Source: Hanleya hanleyi
Taxonomy: Eukaryota > Mollusca > Polyplacophora > Lepidopleurida > Hanleyidae
Assembly: GCA_036873755.1 (NCBI GenBank)
Contig: JAVTVY010037248.1
Coordinates: forward strand, 99,281-163,280
Reading direction: 5' to 3'
DNA length: 64,000 bases
The notes beneath the pieces were generated by a model. It ran no database searches and was not told the DNA's origin. It worked only from the letters and a program-made list of their open reading frames with translations. This document shows, in pieces, positions 1-10,385 of the stretch (the stretch's first letter is position 1; every line of letters begins with the position of its first letter). The position numbers were made by a program, and so were the translations under genes.

Positions 1-1668
1 TAGGGAACTTCATTGCTAGATGCATTCCAGATTTAGCAACGCTATTGGAGGCTTTGAGAAGACTAACTAAGAAAAACAAAGTGTTTGTTTGGGCACCTGA
101 ACAACAACAGAGTTTCGACAAATTGAAACAATGTCTAAAGCAGAATCGCTTGGATATTTTTGTCTGAACGCGACGCAGACTATGTTGGTAACTGTCGCTA
201 GCAATGTAGGTCTAGATTCGGTCCTACTGCATGAAAATGATGGACAACGCCTCGTAAATGTGAATGAACAATCCAGCTGTAGCAAACTCCACAGCCAAAC
301 TGAGGAGTTTGTGAGATTCGTTGTTAAGGTTATGTCCACCGAAGAAGATGTACGTGAAGTGGAAGAAACTTCGAAAACGGATTCAGAATTTTCTGAAGCC
401 AGAAATTGCACGCGTGAAGCGAGATGGGTCAAATCGTGTGTGAACTATTTTTCTGTTAGGAATGAACTCAGCAAATAGGCTATTTTTTACCTCGTGGTAT
501 TTCCAAAGTAACTGAGTACGAAATGTGTAGAATTAGCCCACCAGGGTCACTTAAGTATAGTGAGCAAGAAACAGATGTTACGAACCAAGGTGTGGTGGCA
601 GGTATGGACAAAGATGTGGAAAGATTTGTGAGGTCGTGTTATGGCTACCAAATTGTCAGTGCAGCTCCACAACCTGATCCACTCACACCAACACCACTGC
701 CAACTGGTCCATGGCAGGATCTTGCCATCGATGTGCTGGGGCCTCTACCGACAGGACATTATGTGTTTGTAATTGTAGATTAATACAGTAGGTACTATGA
801 AATTGAAGTTACAAAGATACTACCAGGGAAACAAATAATTGACGCCTTGGAGAATATGTTTTCTCGTCATGGTCTCCCTCTGTCAGTTACGTCAGATAAT
901 GGGTCTCAATTCATTTCAAAGTGTTTGAGAATTAATTGAGTGACAACGGTGTGAAATATAGACGGGTTATATTATATACAGCAGCCAACGGAGAAGTAGA
1001 ACGACAGAACAGGTCGATGATGAAACGCATCCGAATTGCTCAAGTGAAGTCACGTGAGTGGAGAAAGGATGTGATTACAACACATATAAGGGAAGTGGGA
1101 AGAGGTGCCGACATACTGACTGCGTCACAGAGAAGAACTAATTTATTTGCGTATAGAACGACACCACACAGTACAACTGGTGTCTCATGCGCGAAACTTC
1201 TGTTCAGTAGAAAACTTAGGACTAAATTATCAGGAATTGAAAATTCCGAAAATAACAGATTGATTGAAGCGGTGTGAGACAGTGACATGGTTTCGAAACA
1301 TAAGAAGAAACTGTACATGGATGAGAAACGCGGCGCGAAAGACAGTGAGTTGGAAACCGATCCTGATGTCCTCGTGAAACAGACGCGACGTGACAAATTC
1401 AGTACTCCGTTTCATCCAACACCTTACAAACTAGTCGAGAAACAATGGAAACAGCTGTGTTATCGAATCAACAGAAGGTGTCCAGTACAATTCAACACAT
1501 GTGAAGAAATTCAATCAGCCGAAACCTATGAGTGACAGTGATCAGGATGACGATAATGAACTGAGCACTATGCCAATGACAGTTATACAGTTTGTCACCC
1601 CAGTGACCAGGCTGTCTCGCGATGTAAAATTACCTCAGCGATTCAATGACTTTGCTGTGTCAAAATAA
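1..1668 (+). pseudogene. Ty3/gypsy pol relic (RT end, RNase H, integrase)
   Basis: Broken retrotransposon polymerase gene entered from the left edge. In pieces of different frames I read a region typical of the RT/RNase H connection (WAPEQQQSFDKLKQCL, near 90-140), an RNase H start (LDSVLLHENDGQRLVN, near 210-260), an integrase core start (WQDLAIDVLGPLPTGHYVF, near 710-780), the second catalytic block (TSDNGSQFISK, near 890-920) and the integrase C-terminal block (AYRTTPHSTTGVS, near 1150-1190). The C-terminal tail ends at a TAA at 1666-1668. Stops and frameshifts separate every block (for example TAA after the core start at 781), so it cannot be translated. A 46-nt foreign-looking segment sits inside the integrase region (1073-1118). 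Domain calls rest on motif recognition; the clade is not determined. Confidence 0.8.
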
Positions 1669-2077
1669 GTGTAATTTACAATTGTTTATTTGAAGAGTGA
1701 CATTACTGGAGTTAAAACAAGGAAAGTTATTGAATGATCAAAAAATGAACTTTAATCGTTCTGGAGTTTGCGTTTTACAGTTGCTTGAAGTTAAATTGTG
1801 TATTTACATGTTCAAAGAGTTTTCATTAAATCCAGTTGGGAACACATTTAACACTGTAAGACAGTTAAAGTTTAAATAGATTAGCTAACGCACAGTATAA
1901 TAGAAGCTGCTAAAGTTGTGAAGAATTCACTGTGTTCTATTTCTGAAACTGAATTATAAACGTATTGAAAACTCAAATAAGAAGCCCACTTTTCAGTTAA
2001 GTGCACTAATGAGAGCAAGTACTTAGCAACTCCTCCAGTCGTTATCTGAAAGCAAGTTCTAATTGTGTAGCATTAAT

Positions 2078-2285
2078 CTAAGGAAGGGAGGAGTGTAGCG
2101 TACTGCACTATATAGTACATACATTTAGTGACTGATTCAGGGAACATAAATCTCGGCTTTCAACACGTTGGCCTTAGAAGCAGATTCAATTCGTGTGTTC
2201 TTTGGGGTTTAATCCGGAATCTGTGTTAGACAGCACTACAAATTCGACACAAAGTTTCAGAGAGTGCATGTCTTGTCTCGTGTAA
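2078..2285 (+). mobile_element. Polypurine tract and start of a 3' LTR of the gypsy relic
   Basis: A purine run (AAGGAAGGGAGGAG, 2080-2093) is directly followed by TGTAGCGTACTGC at 2094, the usual order of polypurine tract and LTR 5' end. It lies about 425 nt downstream of the pol stop, as expected for a gypsy 3' LTR. The LTR right end is not certain because the upstream LTR is outside the window; I place it near the loss of recognisable structure around 2285. Confidence 0.5.
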
Positions 2286-2299
2286 TTGAAAATCCTCCA

Positions 2300-2640
2300 G
2301 AATTTTCAGAATCCACCAAAATCAATCTGTAGTGCTCTTGTGTCGGCTGAAACCCAGATAGCATGGACACGTCGGCATGACACCGGCAACAGGTTGAGTC
2401 GCGTCGGTATACATTGCGGTAGGCAGTGACACGTCGATCTTACGTCAGTCCGACGTCGCATCAGCAACGCATATTTCAGTGCCAATTTCGATATATTGGC
2501 ATCACGTCGACCCGACGTCAGGTCTCCAACGAAACTTCTGTTTGCCAGTTTTAACATCGGCTTTGCCTCGGCCCGACAACATGTACACACGTAATTCAGA
2601 ACGTCGGGCCTACGTCAGCCCTACTTAGATCTACATGGAT
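2300..2640. repeat. ACGTCGG-rich dispersed repeat
   Basis: Short motifs ACGTCGG, CGACGTC and CGTCAG recur many times here in both orientations (for example 2371, 2410, 2451, 2510, 2601). A similar motif style recurs at about 6450-6715. I take it to be a non-coding dispersed repeat. No clear terminal repeats were found. Confidence 0.35.
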
Positions 2641-3764
2641 TCATGCGCTCATCGTATTTTAATTTCAAAATGCATTGAAGAAACTTCCTATATCATGCCA
2701 TGGTAAATATAATTTCCGGTACCATAAATACATCATTTTAGATGGGTATCTCTATGAGAATGTCGGTGAATGATTTCCTCTTTTTATGTCTCAATGAAAA
2801 TGTGAATATTCGTGTAAGCCTATCGATATTTATCTTGTGTTGTGAGGATCAAACTTTCCGGTGAATTACAGATGAAAATATTGCCGTGGACTTAATTAGA
2901 GCTGGCTGATCTTTTTTGCACTTGTATATGTCGGGTCACTCATACGCATTGAAGGTGACCTATTTATTTTAAAAATTTCGAATCAGCCAATCATTAATTG
3001 TTGCGAGACAAAACGGGGGAACGTGACGGTACTAGGTTATCTCCCCTTAGACTGATGCGCTCATTTCAACCACTGCGTCTGTTGAACGAATTTCAGCTGA
3101 GATCTGAGCTGAGCCGGTTGTTCGGCGCTGGAGTTGTTTCCGCCTTTCTGTCTGTTGTACGCCGACTTGGAAGGTCCACTCTTCAGGTATTTTTTCCTTG
3201 TTTTGATGTATGTTGCAGTACATGTCATGTAATATTGATAAATTAATTTGTTGATTTTGAGGTACCAGTTCCGATATCGAAGTGCCCGCCATTTTTCAGC
3301 TTTTGGTGTTGTAGATTTGTAGATTGCACCAGAATGACCTGCATGTACTTTCTTTGGTATCGAATCCAAAATATTATCTTAAATCCTTAATTGATGCTTT
3401 ATTCGGTGATATCCCTGAAAGAAAGCTGAACGTGTTGTTTACAATGTTGATAAATTACAGTGTAGCAGAAACCTCCTGTCTTATGTTTTGTTTCTCCCCA
3501 TGTACCACATACCGACACCGCCGCGAAGCTGCTTTCTCAGCTCTTAAATGTCTGCTGGTAATTAAGTTTATCGAGACGATATGCAAATTGTGTTATAAGT
3601 AATCACGGGATTTAATAGACTGTATTACAATTACAGAGAGATATAGCGCCAGAAATATTATAGTTTTGTTGTAAATGAGTCTTTGTGAACCAAAAGTTAT
3701 TGAAGTTCACAAATCGCCTCTGCCACCCTATGACATGTACGTTACGTATACGGTACTTGGCACA
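2641..3764. other. No recognised feature
   Basis: AT-rich sequence with only short ORFs that show no domain, no codon-like composition and no convincing splice context. I see no gene or repeat here. Confidence 0.4.
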
Positions 3765-4344
3765 TTAACCCTATCTGGCCTGGGCTTTTTGGGACCTGTC
3801 CAGGGCTGGGGAGGGGGGCGAAATGCCCCCCCCCCATATTATTTTTCTTATCCCTTGAGCTAGGGAGCTGAAACTTACCACACTATACCCTTGGGTCAAG
3901 CTCTACCAGAAAAGCTCTACAATCCAAGATGGCCGCTTTGATGACGTCATAGTGACGTAATTTTCAAAAACGGCATATTTGGTCGATTTTTCGGTCGGAT
4001 TTTCCTAATTTTTTATGCATGCAATTTCTCCGCAAAAACTGCATGATAAATTAGTAAATATTAATATGATGTGAAATAAAATAGTTTTTGCCCACTTATC
4101 ATCGCGGAAAAGCAGAAATTTTGAAGAAATATGACAAAAACATCACTTTTCTGGTACCCCGCGTGGCCGCCATCTTGAATTTAGCCATGATCCTCTGCTC
4201 AGGGCGTTATGCAAATGGGCTCAAAATGACCCCAATAAGATAAACTATAAAGTCCCGGAGTTTCAGCACTCCATTTTTCGTCGTTCCGGAGATAGCTCAG
4301 AAAGTTTGGTAGGGGGGCCTTAATGCCCCCCCAGGTAGGGTTAA
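3765..4344. mobile_element. TTAA-flanked MITE, piggyBac type
   Basis: The 580-bp unit begins TTAACCCTATCTGG (TTAA at 3765-3768) and ends CCAGGTAGGGTTAA (TTAA at 4341-4344). That is a TTAA target duplication with CCCTAYCTGG terminal inverted repeats, the signature of piggyBac-type elements. Just inside each end is a run of C or G (GCCCCCC at 3824-3834, CCCCCC at 4326-4332). There is no transposase ORF, so it is non-autonomous. Fragments of the same family lie at 31885-32560. Confidence 0.7.
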
Positions 4345-5029
4345 GTTCCTGTTTGACTTTCCCTCTGTCCGTCCACAACACCCAAGTTGTATAATCAATA
4401 TAAACATAGAGTATTTGACTTGATGTTCATGAGACTTAGCAGACTACTGATCATTTTTCATAGCACATGAATTTGAATATTAATTTTTGTCGAGTTTATG
4501 AAATTTCACGATCAATTTCATTGTATATGTGCCGTTAGTTAGCGCTCTTGTAATCGGAGTCTAATGGCTTTTCATGCCCTTCATTTTGACGGGTCGGATT
4601 GTATCTTTTAACCTTAAATCAGTCCCGTAAAATGGCTTTTCAAACTTTGTACACATACAGGTTTGCTAAAAATAATTTAAATATGTGCACCTCATATTAT
4701 ATGGTGAACCATGATGATTTTTTCTTCAAAATTTGTATAAAAATTATCAGTTAGAACCTTTGCATCATGTTGTATAATCAAGGCAGCCTGTACTATCATA
4801 TATAGTTTCAGGTTTCTTGCATATCGCCCAAACTTAGGATTTGATCATTATTTAAAAGTGACAACAGTCCTGTTACAACAGCATGGTACTGCATATGATG
4901 CCCTTAAATTGTATATTCATTCAATCCTCACTGATTTACTGTTTTTTCTTGGAACAGGACTTTATATTACCTCAATGTGACCACTTTTGTTCTGCTTTGT
5001 AGGACCCATGATGCTACATGTTTGATGGG
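4345..5029. other. No recognised feature
   Basis: AT-rich, non-coding-looking sequence between the MITE and a tandem array. Nothing recognisable. Confidence 0.4.
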
Positions 5030-5945
5030 GAGTATTGGCAGAAGGCAATCAATATTGGTGCAGTCAGAATTGGTGGATGATCAGTAATGCAACATGTACA
5101 ATGGTAGACAATCGGTTGTCATACAACATGGACAAAGATGGGACCAGTGCTGGATGATCAGATGTCATGCAATGACAAAAATGCTGGACAACCGTTTATC
5201 ATACAACAGAGACAATGGTGAGGACGGCGGTGGATAATCAGTTGACATACATGTACAGTGTGGGCAGTGGTGAACAATCAGTCGCAATACATTGTGGGAA
5301 GTGCTGGATAATCAGTTGCCATACAGTGATCAGCAGTGCTGGATAATCGGTTGCTATACAATATGGACAATGGTGAGGGTAGCGGTGGATAATCAATTGT
5401 CATAGAGTGACAACAGTGCTGAACCATCGGTTGTCATATAACATGGACAATGGTGAGGGCAATACTGGATAATCAGATGACATACCGTGGCAACAGTGCC
5501 GGATAATCAGTTGTCATACAACATGGACAATGGTGAGAGCAGTGCTGGATAATCAGTTGTCATGCAGTGATAATAGTGCTGGACAATCGTTCATACGTTG
5601 TGGGTAGTGCTACATAATTAGTTATAACACAGTGACAAGCGGTGCTGGACAATCGGTTGTCATACAACATGGACAATGGGGATGGCAGTGGTGATAATCA
5701 GTTGTTATTCAGTGTGAAAAGTGATGAATATTCAGTGATCATACATTACAGTGACAACAGTACTGGACAATCGACTGAAAAGTGAAAATAGTCGAACATT
5801 GATTGTCAGAAAGTGTGGACATTGTTTGTCAATACAACGTGTGGATATTATCATGTCAAATATTACAATGATTGACAATCACCTGCAACACAGTATGGAC
5901 ATTGTAATCCTGGACAATCAGTTGTGAACAAATTTGCAATGGTGT
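5030..5945. repeat. Degenerate tandem array, about 35-45 bp units in ~80 bp pairs
   Basis: Alternating variants of GGATAATCAGTTGTCATACA and GGACAATCGGTTGTCATACA recur throughout, joined by ACATGGACAATGGTGAGGGC linkers. The linker recurs at 5441, 5521 and 5667 (spacings 80 and 146). Units become shorter and more diverged towards 5945. There is no coding potential; it is a decayed minisatellite-like array directly before a PLE fragment. Confidence 0.75.
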
Positions 5946-5954
5946 GTAATCTGT

Positions 5955-6115
5955 GGCTAGGAAACTAGCCTATGTTTATGTATACTATGATTGTCTTCTT
6001 TGAATTTGGTGCTAATATTGTTATATGGATATGGAATAGGTCTTTGGATTATGGGCGTGGATATTCTTTAATGGACGACGGCTGAATTATGAATGACGGA
6101 CTAGACGCTTGTATC
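5955..6115 (+). mobile_element. PLE 5' fragment (plus strand)
   Basis: This stretch matches the start of the PLE coding region seen at 40420-40570: a GCCTATGTTTATGTATACTATG-like start, the hydrophobic segment, then ATGGACGACGGCTG and GACGGACTAGACGCTTGTA. It has point changes and a stop, and nothing of the reverse transcriptase follows. It is inverted relative to the larger PLE cluster to its right. Confidence 0.75.
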
Positions 6116-6449
6116 ATTTGTCGTTCAATGTGTTAACAGTGCATACATGTCAGTGGAATATATGTTACAGTTGTACCAGTTGAGTGACTATTGGTAATGG
6201 TACGCGTACAATGACAGAATGTTGATAACCGGTAACTTTCAGAATTATCATGTGTCTTGTGTAAGCTTCTTTAAACAATTTGTTGTTTAAAGTTGTATTT
6301 CTGTTTGCATTATTTGCATCTAGATCCTTCTTAATTACGGATACTACTGATGTATATTGGAACCAGCTAAGAGCATGCAAACACATCACCCTGTGCAACC
6401 GAGATACATGTCAGGGAGCGGAGGGGTGCAGGGGATTTTAATGCTCATC
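6116..6449. other. No recognised feature
   Basis: Spacer between a PLE fragment and an ACGTYGG-type repeat. Only small ORFs with no recognisable content. Confidence 0.4.
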
Positions 6450-6715
6450 TATCAGTGTCTGGTCACTTGAGGGTCGCCGTAGGGCCGATGCAGTTGTAAT
6501 TTATACACGGTGTGCCGACGTCGATCCGCTACTGGTCTAATGTTGGTATCGCTCTTATCGGGCCGCGGGGTAAAACTCAACATATTGACCCAACGTTGGG
6601 CCGCCGTGCACATGCTGTCTGGGGAACTCACGCGCTGCTTGAGGGGGAAGTCAGCAGAACTGTATAGCAACTCTCTCGAGCTCGTACAGATCAACGACGT
6701 ACTCAGTATGGGATA
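6450..6715. repeat. GC-richer repeat resembling 2300-2640
   Basis: Noticeably more GC-rich than its flanks, with CCGACGTCG, CCAACGTTGGG and similar short inverted motifs. The style matches the ACGTCGG-rich stretch at 2300-2640. Probably a second dispersed-repeat copy; termini not defined. Confidence 0.3.
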
Positions 6716-6871
6716 ATTATTGTGACTAAATATGGCTACGGAAGAACACTTCTAAATCTGGAAATAAAAATTGACAGTGTATGTGCGGGAAGTTGAGTAA
6801 GGTATAAATATGTGTGTGTTTGCGATGGATAGATTAGTTTGAAGTTTATATATAACGTAGTCAATTACAAG

Positions 6872-7330
6872 CGTCTAGTCCGTCATCTATAATTCAGCCG
6901 TCGTCCATTAAAGAATATCCGCGTCCATAATCCAAATTACAAGCGTCTAGTCCGTCATTCATAATCCAGCCGTCGTCCATTAGAGAATATCCGCGTCCAT
7001 AATCCAAAGACCTATTCCATATTCCATATAACAGTATTAGCACCAAATTCAAAAAGACAATCATAGTATACATAAACATAGGCTTGTTTCCTGCAAGAGA
7101 GAAGCGGTCAACAGTTTTCAATGATGCCGGCAAGACATCATGATGTTCCAAAAATCCGTATCGCTGATCAGTATTCTTAATCCATAATATTCGTTGTAAA
7201 GTCGTCATCTAAAGAATGATGTATCTCAGTCACGCTTTGATTTTGACTGTTCATATGAGTACCATGAGGATCTTGAAGTACATGGGTTCATACGGCCCCT
7301 AGCCCCGGGTTAAGCGGAATTAGACACAAG
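6872..7330 (-). mobile_element. PLE 5' fragment and inter-copy junction (minus strand)
   Basis: Read on the minus strand, this starts right after the 3' end of the 7331-10105 ORF. It contains the non-coding junction sequence (CTAATTCCGCTTAACCCGG, then GAACAGTC and AGCGTGACTGAGATAC) and then the first part of the next PLE copy with its hydrophobic N-terminal segment. That next copy stops near 6872. Inside it an ~65-bp block (TCCATAATCC to CGTCCATTA) is duplicated in tandem (6888-6930 and 6945-6998). The arrangement is the 5' part of a truncated copy joined head-to-tail. Confidence 0.75.
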
Positions 7331-10105
7331 TTACGAAACGTAGCGCCATAGATCTTGCACGCTACGTTCGTATTTTGCTATCAGCATGCGATATGTATCG
7401 CCAAATTTGAGAAACTTTGAGTGGAGGCGCTTGGTGGAATAGCCCTGTTTTATAAATTTCTGCAACAATGTTTTGTGACGTTGATTAAAATCATCACATT
7501 TAACACAGGATCTAGCAAATGCTACTAAGCGAGATATGTATACGCCATATGCAGGTCCCACTGGAATATTACTATCCAGAAAGGGATAGTTTACGATGTC
7601 GAAATTGTAATCATCTCTTTTGTCATAAAGTCGACGAGAGAGAATGCCCGCTTCATTTTTATAGAGATAGAGATCTAAATAAGATGTGCCTATAGGGCTA
7701 TCTGTAGTTTCCTTCAAATCCAGTGAAGGTGGATATATATCCTTCACTGCGTTATTTATATAGCGATTATCCACAGCGAGAAGATCGTCTATATAGCGTT
7801 TGGTGAATGAGAAGGAACGGGCTTTGAATGGATCGGTTTTTGAAAGCGCCTGCATATAGTCATATTCATAAGAGAACAGATACAGGTCAGCCAACAGGGG
7901 TGCACAATTAGTACCCATTGGAATACCTATATGCTGCTGATATATTGTGTTGCCAAATTTCACATAGATATTTTTAATGAGAAATTCAAGCAACTCTATA
8001 AACAAAGAAACATCCCATGAATGATATCTCTTGTATGTAGTCGAGCTAAAGAATGCTTTATGGCTTCCGACATTAATATATCTACGATCAGTTTTCTTGA
8101 ACACAGATACTATTAATGAACTTAGACGGTCAATAAGGTCCTGATGAGGGATTGTAGTATAGAGAGTCGAGAAATCCCATGTGGATACATATCTGTACGG
8201 TATGTGACCTTTAGCATCAAGTTCTTCCGTAAGACATTTTGAGTTTTTCAATATCCACATACATTCAACGCCAGAGTTCTTAGAAATAGTGGCGCAATAC
8301 CTTTCCCAAAATGCTTTTACCTCCTGAAGGGCCCTCGTCAATAGGGTTGAAAGAAGCTTGGTGGTGCAGCTTCTAGAACCAGCTATGAATCTAGCTTTGT
8401 ATGGTGATTTATGCATTTTGGGAGTCCAGTATAGTTTTGGTATGTCGTTATGATTGGTTGGAAGACAAATACCTCTTTCCCTGAGAAACTTTTTGTGATT
8501 GTTAAATAAATCTTCCAGAGTAAATGCAGTTTGGGAGTAAGTAGACGTATTTGATGAAGATATGTCTACACTCAATTCTTTAACCAGCACCTGGTAATAG
8601 TAATATTTACATATGAATATTATATTATTCGGAGCTTTGTCTGCTGGGACTATGACGAATTTACTCTGGAGATTTGCTAGAACTTCTTGCGAATTGAGGT
8701 TTCTCAGTACTTGTTTTGCTTGGGGAAGAGTACTTCTGTCAATATGGCGGATTGTTTCAACGACCTTGCTCTTGGTGAGGTCCAGCCAATCAGCGAGTAC
8801 TGTAGGTTCAACTTTTTCTCGCTTAGACCAATCAATAACGTACTGTTCTAATGCAGACAGGACTATCTTCTGGTCGGCCTTCAGATTTATTCTTCTTGGC
8901 TCTCTATATTTAGGTCCTTTCATCAGGAGTAATTTCAGATCCTTATCACTCACCACATCAAGGTCACCAGTCACAATATGTTTGCATGGTGTATAGATAA
9001 AGTTCGACAATTCACAATCACACCTATAGCCTCCTGACGTGTATAAGTTCCAGTCAAACTCCTTGACAGTATTGGAGTAATTGAATATTTTGGTGGCTAT
9101 AGATTTAGTATACTTATATGAAATGCAAGGAGGTTCTGTGAACTTGAAATAGTTTGGTACAGCGTTGCGTACCTCTGGATCATTCAGGATTCGAGGTAAA
9201 TTAATGATGTCCAGTCCTTTATCTAAGTAGTTGAGTTTCAAGAAAAGCCGATCTTGAGATGTTTCGATTATGTTCACTGGACGATACAACCGAAAATACG
9301 CTATATCTTGACATACTTTACTGATTGTTGATGGTATTATATTTCCTGAAGACGCAGATTGCTGTATATCTCTGGCTATTTGATTTAAAGCTCTCAGAGG
9401 TAACGCATACAGAACTGTACGTAAGCTATGTATACTATTGGGTGCGTTAGTTAAACCCACTAAGTAATTTAAAGTGATATGATCGTGAATCATCGAACCA
9501 TTAAACTTTCGCCAACCATGGCTGCGTTGTCTCCGTTGATGGGGTTTAAATAGTTGGGTAATGTTGGATATATTTGAACGGCGGTCTGTAGCATTGCCGA
9601 ACCCACTGACATTATCATTTAAACCAAACGGAAACACTGACCCAAGTTCTAGCATCCAGAATAATTCCCGCTCTCGGATTTTTCTCTCAAATCCAAAGGG
9701 GGAATCCTTAGTAGATGGATAGACGACGTCTATGATCTGAATACTAAAGTTATCCCAGCCATGGTCGGGTCCAGAAAAATGTCTACCTATAAGCAATTGC
9801 TTTTTCCTAACGGATTTTCTGTGACCGTTCACCCTCAGATGGAGTCTTTGGGTGGTCTTGCCAACATACTGTTGACCACACTTCTTACAGGAAACTAAAT
9901 AAATACAGTTTGTAGTAGAACAACTAAGATCAACATACGAGTTAACAGAATATGAGTTACCAGTTAACGCGGAACTAAATGAAGCTGACGTATTAAAGAG
10001 TGGACGCGTGAGACATCCACGATGTCCACACTTAGAAATATTCCATATTCCATATAACAGTATTAGCACCAAATTCAAAAGGACAACCATAGTATACATA
10101 AACAT
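7331..10105 (-). CDS. Penelope-like element protein: N-terminal GIY-YIG nuclease + reverse transcriptase (Naiad type)
   Basis: One open frame of 924 codons. Residues 1-22 are a hydrophobic helix. Cysteines follow (C26, C31, C62, C67, C73, C76), and a GIY-YIG-like core has IY at 68-69 and YVGKT at 80-84, with a downstream R (LRVNGHR) and E (RERELFWM). The reverse transcriptase occupies roughly residues 480-850: VPADKAPNNI, PKMHKSPYKARFI, the catalytic-D block STWDFSTLYTTIPH, GIPMGTNCAPLLADLYL and RYIDDLLA (YIDD near residue 771). The nuclease lies before the RT, the permuted order known for Naiad/Chlamys PLEs, not the C-terminal order of classical Penelope. Compared with the copy at 40344 it lacks about 124 residues after the hydrophobic segment and has R34 where other copies have a cysteine, so it may not be fully functional although the frame is intact. 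The start codon shown is the one in the deleted copy; the intact start is probably further upstream. Confidence 0.88.
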   Translation of the reverse strand: MFMYTMVVLLNLVLILLYGIWNISKCGHRGCLTRPLFNTSASFSSALTGNSYSVNSYVDLSCSTTNCIYLVSCKKCGQQYVGKTTQRLHLRVNGHRKSVRKKQLLIGRHFSGPDHGWDNFSIQIIDVVYPSTKDSPFGFERKIRERELFWMLELGSVFPFGLNDNVSGFGNATDRRSNISNITQLFKPHQRRQRSHGWRKFNGSMIHDHITLNYLVGLTNAPNSIHSLRTVLYALPLRALNQIARDIQQSASSGNIIPSTISKVCQDIAYFRLYRPVNIIETSQDRLFLKLNYLDKGLDIINLPRILNDPEVRNAVPNYFKFTEPPCISYKYTKSIATKIFNYSNTVKEFDWNLYTSGGYRCDCELSNFIYTPCKHIVTGDLDVVSDKDLKLLLMKGPKYREPRRINLKADQKIVLSALEQYVIDWSKREKVEPTVLADWLDLTKSKVVETIRHIDRSTLPQAKQVLRNLNSQEVLANLQSKFVIVPADKAPNNIIFICKYYYYQVLVKELSVDISSSNTSTYSQTAFTLEDLFNNHKKFLRERGICLPTNHNDIPKLYWTPKMHKSPYKARFIAGSRSCTTKLLSTLLTRALQEVKAFWERYCATISKNSGVECMWILKNSKCLTEELDAKGHIPYRYVSTWDFSTLYTTIPHQDLIDRLSSLIVSVFKKTDRRYINVGSHKAFFSSTTYKRYHSWDVSLFIELLEFLIKNIYVKFGNTIYQQHIGIPMGTNCAPLLADLYLFSYEYDYMQALSKTDPFKARSFSFTKRYIDDLLAVDNRYINNAVKDIYPPSLDLKETTDSPIGTSYLDLYLYKNEAGILSRRLYDKRDDYNFDIVNYPFLDSNIPVGPAYGVYISRLVAFARSCVKCDDFNQRHKTLLQKFIKQGYSTKRLHSKFLKFGDTYRMLIAKYERSVQDLWRYVS

Positions 10106-10385
10106 AGGTTAGTTTCCTGCAAGAGAGAAGCGGTCAACAGTTGTCAATGATGCCGACAAGACATCATGATATTCCAAAAATATAAAATCCGTATCGCTGA
10201 TCAGTATTCTTAATCCATTATAATCGTTGTCAAGTTGTCATCTAGAGAATGATGTATCTCAGTCACGCTTTGATTGTGACTGTGCATATGAACACCACGG
10301 GGAATTTGAAGTACGTGGGTTCATACGGCCCCGAGCTCCGGGTTAAGTGGAATTAGACACAAGTTACGAAACGCACCGCCATAGA
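10106..10385 (-). mobile_element. PLE inter-copy junction (pseudo-LTR-like)
   Basis: Non-coding 280-bp block joining the 3' end of one PLE copy (10386 upward) to the 5' end of the next (10105 downward). It carries the same ordered motifs as 7211-7330 and 40167-40340: CTAATTCC, CTTAACCCGG, GGGGCCGTATGAACCC, the CATATG...CAGTCACAATCAAAGCGTGACTG block and a CTGATCAGCGATACGGATT block. Tandem head-to-tail copies sharing such a block are the pLTR arrangement known in PLEs. Confidence 0.7.

Noticed and set aside
8141..8148. Hammerhead ribozyme core (CTGATGAG) in the PLE
   Set aside because: It lies antisense within the RT coding block, with no GAAA and cleavage-site partner at suitable spacing. The junction blocks gave no clear hammerhead core by eye either; a covariance-model scan would decide.
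8613..8996. 127-residue plus-strand ORF (same at 38534-38917 and 41905-42288 on minus)
   Set aside because: Exact antisense shadow of the PLE central region; repeated only because the PLE copies repeat.
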